From positions 1,798,001-1,862,000 of the forward strand of contig JAPFFF010000021.1 of assembly GCA_039105265.1 (NCBI GenBank): a DNA stretch of 64,000 bases. The letters are read 5' to 3'. Of this stretch, positions 51,092 to 63,000 are shown piece after piece (position 1 is the stretch's first letter; each line of letters starts with the position of its first letter). The position numbers were made by a program, and so were the translations under genes. Source of the DNA: Tritrichomonas musculus (lineage: Eukaryota; Parabasalia; Tritrichomonadida; Tritrichomonadidae). The notes under the pieces were generated by a model. The model saw only the letters and a list, made by a program, of their open reading frames with translations. It searched no databases and was not told the origin of the DNA.

Positions 51092-54000
51092 TCAATCTTG
51101 AACAGTTATAAAAACAGCAACTGATCTAAGTACCCAATGATCAGGATCTTCACTACCACTTGGAATATAAACGCTCATTATATAATTAGGAAGATCAAGA
51201 GCTCCTGTTCCTCTATTCTGAGTTCGATACATTGGACATTCATAAATTTTCTTTTCTTCAGCAGGTTTCTTCGCTTCTTTTGTTGGGAGCAGGTGGACAA
51301 TTGGTAATGTCGAAATTAACTCAGTTTGACCACATTCAGTTAGACCATTATTTGCTTTATCCCATTTTGCACCTTCAATAAACAATCCTTCAACCAAGAT
51401 TCCATCTTCAGGCTGATTTTTAATCTTATCTGCTGAAAACTCATCGGTAATTTTGGTTGTCCAACGTAAAGAGTCAAATGGGATAGAATGTTTTCGAGCG
51501 AAAACTTGGAGAACAGCTGTTAAGAACTCCTCTGGGTGATAAAATGCTCCAAGTTTGAAGACGGGTGGTCTTTCAGTTCTGATCCAAGTATCAAAGAATT
51601 GGATTCGCATTTTCAAATCGTTCATATAACTTCGTAAAGTCAATCTTGTTGGATAAGAGTGTGTAATCCATAAATCTGGAACTTTATTTGCGATTATTTG
51701 CTTACTAAACAATTCAAGTTTTGAATCAATAATAATCATTCCCTTAAGTCCGAGCTGCAAAGTTTCGAGAGTAGTTTTAATTTGCTTTAAAAGGACATTG
51801 TATAATATTATTTGGTGATGAAGGACAGTGTTGATTGTATCTTTAATATCGAATTTTTTAGTAAAATTGAATACATTGAATTGATCAGGAATTTCTTTGA
51901 TTAATTGGTCGATGTAATTAATTAAGAATTCTTCTTCGCTTGTACCACAAGAAGCCACAGCCAAAGTTGGCTGTATTTCTATAATTGAATTAAATATTTT
52001 TAATGCTTCATTTCTAGCCACAATTGTTGAAGCATTTGGACTTAATCCGACATCTTCACCATCCGTAACAATTGGCCAAGTATTCAAGAGCTCTTCAATA
52101 CTACTAACAGTAGAACTTGAATAACCCCTAGGAGGCAAATATGAACCTTTTTCACCAAACTCGAATTCGGGATTAAATATATCTTCGCTAAAATATCTTT
52201 TTAGTAATGAAATCAACAATCTTCTATCCCAAGCATCAGTAACTCTTCCACCATAATTAAGTTCTCCAATAACGTACGATAAAGCTTCGAAAGGAACAAT
52301 ATCGTTAATACCAGATTCAGATAAGAACAACTTCAAGTGTCTCCTTGATATAGCAAAGTCGCTTGGGTTGAATTCATACGGAATATTCCAACCAATTGAT
52401 CCAAACTGCAATCTTTCTAGTACAACTGAATGGAAAAATGCCAAATGGAAAGTTAACTGCTTTTCAACCGCTCCGATATCTTTTTCATATTCGTCAGCGT
52501 TTATTTGACTATAAATTCTCATCATATTTTCACGGATTCCCTTTGGAATTTCGTAAATTAATTTTGTACCTTGATATAAAATGCCGATAGGAAATCTATC
52601 GTCACTCATTGTCACCAAACATAACCGAAAACGGTTATGAACTTTTGACACATCTAAATGGTCAATTATATATTCTAACCGTGGCATCCAACTTAATGAA
52701 AGATGACAGTTTTGTAGCATAACCCACATTCCTTTCTCGCTCGATTCCGTGATCAATTCTTCGGCGCCTTGACCTCTTCCTCTTCCGAGTGAGTAGAATT
52801 TGACGTACTTTGTCAATTCCATTGACTCTGCAACAGACATCACTTCATCAACAGGATCAATTCCTGGCGTAATGATGAAGATCAGAGGATCAAGTGGCGA
52901 TGACTCTTTGAATACTTTTGTGAGATTCAACGGCGGCGGTGAAACAAATTCACTTCCAAGTGTCTCAGTGATGAACTTCATGATCCCTTCTCGAACACGA
53001 TGCAAATGAAAGACTCGAAGAATTAGAAGTGATTCAAAAGGAGTTAATTTAACTTCTTTTGTTATTGGAATTTCTTCATTTTCACCTTGCGTTGAATTTG
53101 AATACTTCTTCCATGCTTCTTCGTTGCTTTTAATATGATCAACAATGTTCTTGAAAGGTTCAGAAACATCAGATAAAAATCGAACTTGATTCCAAACTTC
53201 ATCATTGAGCCAAGCAGAAAATGGATTCACAACGTCATTTGAATTTTCTTCTTTTTTGGTCTGAATCGGTGAAAGCAAGAAAGCAAACTCTGACGATGTG
53301 ATTTGCTCCTCTTCAATGAGAATTCGCGTTGCTAGGAGAAATGAGAAGAGAAGCTTGTGTCTTGAAAAGAGACTGAATGAAACACTTTGGAAAAATTTGG
53401 ATGCAATTGAAGCATTCAATTTAGCAATCAATAAATTTTGATCTTGCGGATGTTCGGCTTCAGTTAGTGCCACTTTGAATATGTTCACGAACCACTTGAG
53501 TGAGAACTGGTACATTGGATCAATCACTGCGAAGTCGGATGCACAAAAGTAAAGAAGAGCTGCTCTGTTTGCAATTTGCACATTTTTTTCTTTGAATTGA
53601 GATATCAATTTTTCTGTTTTTTCAGAAGCAGCCATTTGTTGTTCAATGCTTGTAGACATTCTTTGAGCACTTTGTAATGTTTCTGTAGCGATGTCATTAT
53701 CAAGTAAGTCTTCGCCTGCTTTGGAAACAATGTCAAGGATTTGTTGTTCAATTTGCTTTAATTTGAGTGTGTTTTCTGCATTAGCTTCCATCAACATAAT
53801 TCTCTTTCGATCCAAATCTTCACGTTCAACTTCGATGAGTGAATTCATTAGAAGATCCGAGAGTCCTTCAAATGTAGTTGTGAAGTTAATTAATGTAACT
53901 TGACTACAAACTTCAGGTGAATAAATTGGATTCGGATATTTTGTAGATAAATACATACGAAAATCATCCGAATAATTGATATATTCACCAGCAAATGAGA

Positions 54001-57000
54001 CTTTCTTTTGACCATCAGTGATGATGAATTCACGAGATAGAATCGGTTCAATGATAGGGTCAAGTTTAAGGCCAACATTTTCAATTAAAACCGATATGCC
54101 TGTTGATATACAAGTCTTCATTCTTGGTACAAAATCTGATTGATCGAATCGAAGCATGACGAGTTTTTCATTCTCAACCATTTGTAACCATTTTGTACCA
54201 CTAAATTGAGGATCAATTAGCAATGGATAAGAATCGATAGAATTCTGAATGATTAAAGCGTTCTCAATTGAATGTGTATCGTTTGATAAACCTTTTGCTA
54301 TCCATTCACGAATTGTTGCATCATTTCCTAAATAATTCGCAATTGAGAATGATTTTGTGTATTGAATTCCATCTGTTTGAAGAATTCCTTTCCATTCTTC
54401 GATTAAACTCGTTCGATACATTGGCGAGAAAGGTCCAAGATGAGTCAAACAAGCTGAAATGAGAAGTGTATCACCAATAATGAAAGCTGTAGATTCTTTT
54501 AATAATGATGCATTTTCAGTCCATCTTTTTGTCTCTCCAACGAGTCCTTGCATAATTTTCTGAGCTCGATTTAATCGAATTTGAGTTCGATTTACATTAT
54601 CAGACAAACTTTTTTCATTAGTTTTTTCGTCGTCAACTCTTCTTTCTAAATTATGAAGTTGTTTTTCAACAGCTTTTAAATGATTTTGTTGTTCTTCAAG
54701 AACTTTCTTTGAAGATGCAAGTTTAGCTGCTGCTTCTTCAGCTTCTCTTTGTATTGGTAAAATTTCTTGATAAGTAAACCAATAATCATAAGAAGCACAA
54801 ACCCATTGATATAAATTAGCAACAGCTTGATAACCACTCTGAACAGCCTGTAGCTTATCTTCACGTTCTTTTTTATTTGAACCGACATATTTTTTCAATT
54901 TATTAATTGTTTCTTTTGATATTTTTTCAACTTCATAACTTTTCACTTTTTTAATAAATTGAACATCATTCAATAAAGATAACGTTTCTGGCCAATAATC
55001 ATCTATTTTAACACCAGGAACACTTCCATCTACTTTTCGTGGTGGTCTTCCAAATATGATGCAAATAGCATCGAATGTTTCTCTTAAAGCAGGATGAATT
55101 TTTTTGAGTGTTTTAATATTACTGAGTGAATCTTTATCAATTGAATCAACTGCTTCTTGTGCTGCTTTTAAAATTGGTTGCGCACCTGCGAATTTCTCTT
55201 GAGCAACTCGATTTATTTCAGCTGCTTTGTGTGCTTCTTGTTCAGCTAGATCACTTTGCGCTTTAACTTCTTGTCTATTAACTTCAACTTCTTCTTTTTT
55301 AACATTCAAATCTTTCAACATTTCTTCAACTTCTTTCCTTTTCTCTTGTAAAACAGGAATGTCTCTATCGAGTTGTTCACTCAATATTTGAATTTGTTGT
55401 CTCGTTGATTCAATTTTCTCAACTCCATTTTCATAATTTTGAATTGTTTGATTAATTTGAAGTTGCTTCTGTTCAACTCTTTTAACAAACGTTGATAACA
55501 ATTCAAAATAACGTGATGGCGTACAAGCAGTGAAACGTTTAGTTTCATTGAAAAATTGAGCAGATGATCGTTCAACTGATTTGTGAATTTTGACACAAAC
55601 AGAAACAATCGACTTCATCAATTCTGGCAATTCTTTGCCAATATTGGCTCTTGCTAACGATGCATCACCAACACTTTCGAGTGCGTTAGATGACCATGGC
55701 ATGTACCAGTCGATTGTCGTTTCTGTCCTCAATGCAGGGAACGATAAAATCGACTCCTTAAAAATTGATCCGTAAGGTGAAAAAACGAGAATAATATGAA
55801 GATTCGCCTTCATACGTGACGTAAATAATTGCCATGGATCTTCGTCTGTTAGCATTTCAGCCTGTATCATATCTGCCTTAATTTTTTCTATTTCATCACG
55901 TTCAAAAAGATTCGGAATTTCGCCAGTTATCAACAAATTTGAGATGTCTTCAAGTTGGAAATTGTTGACAATTTGAGCGTCAGAAATCATGAACGTTGTT
56001 GGCGAGTTTGAAGCTCCACATTGCTTCATTAATGACTTCAAATCATCTCGCCATTCCGTCGGTCCATATGTTCGTGTTATTTGAATTTCAAAAGGCTCCA
56101 TCGAACAAATATGCATTGAAAGTCTGGCCAATGATTTTCTGCCACTCGATTTGACACCAACAAGCATCATGTGGCCTCTCGGCATAGAGAGAACTCTTGA
56201 GATCGCCGAGATATGTTCAACAGCTTCTTTAAAGAGGACAATATCTAACGGTTTTGTCGTTTCATGGTTATGTTCAACTAACGCTTCACGACAAACGGTT
56301 AAAAGCTGTTCCATTGAAATTTTGCACTCTTTATAACTCATGGAATGATCGGCAAAACCGTTGAACATCACTTCACCATTCTTGGTAAGTGAAGTGATCG
56401 TCATTCTGAAATGTTTTGATATCGCTTCACTCATTGAATTTTGAAACCATGAACGATCATTCTCAGAATTAAATCTATCGTTGAATTCACGCATCATTTC
56501 GTGGTACCAAAGCTTCACAAAAGTGACATCGTCATTTACGTCTTGCGGAATGGTGAGCAAAATCCCTTTCAAGACGCGGATGATGTTTCTGAGGCTGAAG
56601 ATGTAGTGGAGCTTCGAAGGAATTGGAAGGAGAAATTGAGAACATTTTTCAAAAATGTCCAAAAAAGCAGAAACCGTTGATCTATTCAATTCATTAACGG
56701 TTGAACTGAAATTGGCCATTTGGGTTGTCATCAAGGTCGATATGATCGTTGTCATTGAATTCTTCGATAGCTTGGGAACGTTTATATAGAAAAAGTGCCG
56801 CAAAAGTCTCTCCGGAATGTCATAAAGGCCGCCGCCTCTTGGGCCCATTGCTGAGATAACCGTTGTGTCGACCACTTTTTGAAATTCTACCTTGGATGTG
56901 TCATACCATCCTCCGTAGTCAAAAAGTTGTCTAACCAACTCAAGCGGCGGTTGTGAACCGTACAAGTCAGGCTCAACTGAGTTCAAATTGTCAATGAAAA

Positions 57001-60000
57001 CGACCATTTCCATGTCTTTCAAAGGTCCCAGCGCGCCATGCCTCTTTTGCAAGAAGCTTCGGAATATCTTGACAACGTTCGTCGAAGTCGAGCAATGTGA
57101 AAATGGCAAAATTCGGCAATCGAACTTTTTCTGAGGTAATATGTTGTCAAGCAAAGTTTTGACTACAAGTGTCTTCGAAGTCTCACAACCATGAATGAGC
57201 GAGTGCTTCTTGTGATTCACCATCAGGCGTGAAAAGAACATCATCGAGGCACTCTCACTCGTTGGTATAAGAATTGACTCCAACGGTTTTTTGGCGGTTA
57301 TCGAGATGCCGCTTGATGTGTCACACCAAGGCATCCATGTTTGGCGCTGCAGGTCGCAATAATAGTCGAAAACGGCATATTTTGAAGGGAAAAGACATTT
57401 GGCGCCATTTTTGGTCATTATGTCTTTAATGAAGGCGTTAAAAGTGACACGTCCTTCCTCACTCAAAGATGCTCCAAAGCTCCAAACAAGCGAAAATATG
57501 AAAATCCGCTCAAAGGCATTCAAAAGTTGATCGTCCTCAAAGATGGGAACGGTTGAAGAGGCCGAATTTTGTGTGAATGGTGAAAAGTACAATTGATGAT
57601 TTAATGGATCAATTTCAACCATCCCTTCTCCATCTTCGTTCGGCTTCTGGTCAGGCTTTCGTATGATCGACATGAAGCAGTCGATGATTCGAAGCATGTT
57701 CTGCACCAAGAAGAGAGAGTTCGTGCCGATGACTGGTTTTGCGTCCACCTGGACAAACTGGATCATTCGAGGAAGATATGAATTGAATAGCTTTGAAAAA
57801 TTCTGAGCAACCGTTTTTTGCTCACAATTTTCAATCCATGAGTCGGTTATTGCAGTCCAATCTAGCGCTGACGGATCGAAGTAAATCATCGCACAACGCG
57901 AAACCGTCGCTGGCGAAGCTTGACTTAAATCATCGACTTCAAACATCATTTTAACGTGCGATCCAAGACTGATTCTTTCATTGTTTGAGAGACAGAGGAC
58001 TTTGTTGTCATCGAGGAGACTGTTCATTGATTCAATCCAGAGAGAGTCGACAGGCCCGTCTGCGATGATCCACATGAACATTGTAGGATCAGCCATTGAA
58101 AAAGTTCGAATTTTTGAGGACAAGACACCGTCGGTCCAACCGGACGTTACTGGGTCGAATAAACCATACAATTCAGGTATTGAGATAGACTTTGGGTTGA
58201 GCGTTTCAACATGAATTGGCTTCCCAAAAGAAGGTGAATTTTTCACCATTTCTGACACACTCATTTGCACAGCTTTCCAGCACGTCGACTTGCCGCCCAT
58301 TGATCCTCCAACGAGCATGATTCCGTGCCTCAGCAGCGTTGACTCGTACAGCTCAATACACTTGGTAACCGCCTGTTTCAATGGTTTACACCTCAACTTT
58401 TTGAATGCATCATTCAAAGAATTAACGAACTTTTCTTCTTGTGTTTTCGCTGGGTCGACTTCAGGGAAGACGTCGTGAATGATGTTCTCAAATAACGGAA
58501 TGTCGTATGAAACAAGACGCGGCTTTGTGCAGTCAATGATTGCTCTAACAAGGAGCAATGATTCATCAGAATTGAGGTTTGTACGTTTACTTTTTCCGGC
58601 GGTTGTCAAAATTGACTTCATCGCTCTCAAACCCCAATCGTAATGATGAGCGTTACTCAGCTGTTTTCGACACATGTCAAAGAGAGATGTCAATTTGACA
58701 GATAAAATTGAGGCCGTTTTAAAACCGCCCGAAAAAAGCATGATTTCAGCAATGAAGCCGAAATCGGGAACCATCATTGCACACGGTCTAAACAAGGCCT
58801 TCAAGTTATCAGGAAGTTCGGTTCTTCCCGCGTAACCTGGGTTCATTGTGATACAAATGGCTGCATTTGCATTCAATTTCAACGTTCTTGTGTCGAGAAT
58901 GAAAGTCTCTAAAGAAGACGCGATTGCATTTTGTATTGTTCGAACTTGCTGCGCTATTACAGAGAGGACTTCGATGTTGATTCTATTGAATTCATCGAAA
59001 CAGGACCAAGAACCAGAAGAAGCAAGACCAGCGAAAAACTGCGACATTTGCTCAGGTGTCACCTCTTCACTACAATTGTAAACAACACATGATCTTCCAA
59101 GTGCTTTTGCGCAATCACGAACTGTTTCAGTTTTGCCTGTTCCTGCGGGTCCACTTGGTGCCCCACTTAAAAACTGTTTAAAAGCCGATAGGAGTGTTTG
59201 ATAACAACGGTCAGTTAGAGGAGTTATTACGAGACGACTTGAATTACCTGCATATTCATATGAATACTCATAAGTGTTGTTAATTGAACGAACAACAACC
59301 GTTTCTTCCTCCCAATAATAACGAAGTTGCTTCACCCATTTAAAACTTTCTATGTCGGTGACGGTTAGACTTATCAAATTTGACAAAATGTCACGATTAT
59401 GAACTTCATTGATAAGCAAACAAGATATGAGTTGCCTAAGACTTGGCGTTAACTGTTGATGAATCATCTCAGTCAATTGATCAAGTTGCTCGAGAAATTT
59501 GTTTTGACAAATTTTCATTGAACGAAGTTTTTGACTACGGAGAACGTTTGTCACTTGTTGAGTCCACAAAATCTGGTTTGTAATGATGATTACTTGTGAA
59601 GGATAATCAGAAATCCATTGTTCTCGCTTCCTCTTGTTTGAATTAGCAAGAGCTTCTTTGATCAAGTTTTTCAAAGTATTTTTCATTTCATCTTCAAAAG
59701 CATTCAGCCAATCTTCGATTTCATCTGTTTTTCCATCAACTTGATTCTTTAAAGGAACATGTTCAAGCTCTCCTTCATCTATCATTTCGGTTATAATTGA
59801 ATCTTCAGTAACCGTCATTGAATTCACGTATTCAAAAAGTTTGCTCATTGATTTCATTATGATATCGAAATCTTTTGTGTGTGACAAAATGGTGATTAAT
59901 TCATCATTTGATAAGAAGAAGAAACGTGGAAATGCTTGTCTTTTGGTCTCCAAATATGCATTCAATCCTTGTGTAATTGAATCAAGTAGTCTGTTGCATT

Positions 60001-63000
60001 CTTGAAGGTTTTCTAAAAGATTCTCTCTATGCATAACATTGACAAAATCTGGATGATTATGCGTCAATGTCATAATTCCAGTCCAAGTCTTGTCAACCAT
60101 TGTCCAATCACGTGCTTCTTTATACAATTTTTGCTGAATTGAAGTTCCAGTAAAAATCGGTTGTAAATAAAGCCAAGAACGTTGACATTCGACCCAACTT
60201 TCCATGATTTCTGCTGACAAACGAAGAAAACTTAACCGTTCAACCGCCCGTTTTTTGACAGGTTGAATATATGGAGAAGTTAGTAATGTTTGTGTTGTAA
60301 CAAGTTGATCATCAACAAGTGAAATGATATCATCAACATCAACCAAAATAAATTGACCTGTTCCTCTGAATTCAGTGGTTGTTAAAAGACGTGTTTGAAG
60401 TTCAGCATCCATTTGATCAAGAGCTGATTCAATATTATATTCTTGCGCCGCAACAGCTGCTATTTGTATTATTTGATCGTTCCATCTTTCTAAGTGCAAA
60501 TCGATGAAATTTTGAAGTGTCAATTCCATCGATGGCATGACATCAAATCCAACAATTTCAGAGATCTGTTCCCAGTGTTTCGTCTTGATTCCTGGATGAC
60601 GAAGCCTTGACACAAGAGGAAGTGGCTGCTTAAATTTATCAATTTGTTCTTGAAGAGGAATTAAAACTTTATCAATTAAGACTTTTTGTTGTTGTTGCAA
60701 ATCTTTTTTTAAATGAGTTATTTTTTTCGTTGCTGAAATGATGAATGCATTCATTTGTTCAGGCTTAACTTGAGGGAATGGAGTATCAAGCATTGACGTA
60801 CTCATTGATAACCATTCACCCGCTAAGTTCCAAAGAACACTAAGTGGCGTAAACTCTTCAATCAACATTGATAAATTCTTACATTGTGCTGGTTCAAAAC
60901 TGAACAATTTTTCATGCTTGTTGTAAATGTCTTGCTTTTCTTTTAATAATAAAAGCTGCTGATGAATGTCATTGACATGATCAACTGCATCTATTGTCAT
61001 CTCGAGATCTTGATACTTCGATACAAAATCAGGAAGCATTTCAGCCAATTTAAGTGTGTCATTTTCAAGTTGTTTTTGATTTTGACGAAGTTCACGAATC
61101 ATTCGAATTCTTTCAACTTGCATTGTTCGATCTGCTTGATCGAGAAGTTGTTGTATTTTATTTGGAATTTGAATTGTGTTATATTTATCTTGACATTCGT
61201 CATTTGAAATGTCAAATCTAAAAAGTTCAAGAAAATCAAATCGTTTCATTACATTATCCAACTTTTCTTGTCTACTTTCTTTTAATTCAACAACTTTATC
61301 CATGAATTCTTTCAGTCCAGCAAGTTGTTCAGGTGTTTCAGGCACTGCTTTCAATTTTTCTGAAACCTTTTCAAATTCTTCTTGAAGTTCTTTTATTCCT
61401 TGAAGCGCAATCTCTTTCATATGCGACAATAAAGCTTGCACAAGAGCATTTGTATGAAATGTAGAAAGTTCTTTAAATGAACAACAAGAAAGTCTAAAAA
61501 TGCCAATGTTATAAAACATGTTCATTTTCAATGTGACAACATCTCTGACATTGTAAAATTCACTCAGTTGCTTCTTATATTCATCCAATGATTTGGTCCC
61601 TTCCGGATCAAATTCATTGGCAAATGTATTGGGCTTCAATGCTAATGTTGGCTCTAGGAATCGGTATCCATCGAGGAACTTTTCAAGATGTGAAAAAAGA
61701 TCGTCTAAAATGGACTCCAAAAAAGCTTTCGAACCATGAATTATATTGCAGCAATCAGCATAAGAGATAGTTTTCATTTCAAGGCCTAAGTAAGGGAGAT
61801 TTATTGCTGGAAGGTCGTTGACTGAATTTTCAAGCTGAACGAGCAATGAAATTATTTGGTCATGAAAAGTGTCAACTGAAGGAATTAGAGCAAGTTTTTG
61901 TGAGTCATTAAATAAAAGATTAACTGTAAATTGAGGAATAATAGAATCAATCAAAGAAGGCAAATGATTATAATTTTTCTTTTTTTCTTTTATTTCTTCT
62001 TCTTCTTCTTCTTCTTCTTCATTTTTATTTAAATCATTCTTTTCTGAATCTTTTCCAAGGTTGCTATTTAAGTCCATTTCATCATCATTATTTCTGCTTT
62101 CGTTTGAATTTTGATTGTTCATTTCTGCTTCGAGTTCAATTTCAGTTCTTTTCTGATCTCTTTTAATTACTCGTGCTTTTATCCTGTATTTTTTCTCAAT
62201 GTATTTTTTACGAAAATAACGTGTGAACACATTTTCATACTTCTCAAGCGTATCGTCAACGATAGACAACATTATCATGTGAAGCATCCTCGTTGTTAAA
62301 AGAACCATTTTCTCATATCGTCCTTTTTCATTCTCACGATCAACGACAACTTCATCATTGACAGTAGCAGTTATGACTCCTTCTAAAGTTTCTTGAATTT
62401 GGCCTTTGAAAACTTTGGCGGTTGCCGATAAAGTGGAATATTGACGAGAAACGAATTGTTCAAGTGGCAACAATTCATTAAAACCGCCATCTAAAAATGC
62501 CATTTTTTCAGAATCAATAAAAATTCCCCAAATTGTCTGCATTCCATTTAAAATGTGTGAATTAATGTAAATTATTGACTTCTTAAATTTCTTCATTTTG
62601 CTGTAAAAATCATAATCAACATGATCAACAAGTGCATTTTCTTTTATTTCTGGTTCTTTTGGTAATAAACTTAAAAAAGTGTCACGATCAGGTATTTTTG
62701 AATTATGTTGTAACTCATAAATATATTTTAATTCATTATTCATGTATTTAAAGTCATTTTTAACTTCGTCAAGTAAACCATTGAAAATTGAATTATATTT
62801 CTGAAAATTTGAAATCGCCATTTTTCTGATAATTTCTTGAATATCAGATTTGGTAAGTTCTGGTAAATTATCAAATGTCATCTGCTGAATTCGGCTGTTA
62901 AATCGAAATTGCGCTTCGTATCGTTTTGCTGACTTTTTGGCAGCTTCTACTCTTTCATTGAATTTTTGCTCGTTTTCAATGGCAAACCGTAGATTGTATC

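Noticed and set aside
61995-62020. CTT microsatellite inside the dynein gene
   Set aside because: It simply encodes a poly-Glu tract in the tail and keeps frame; not a separate feature.
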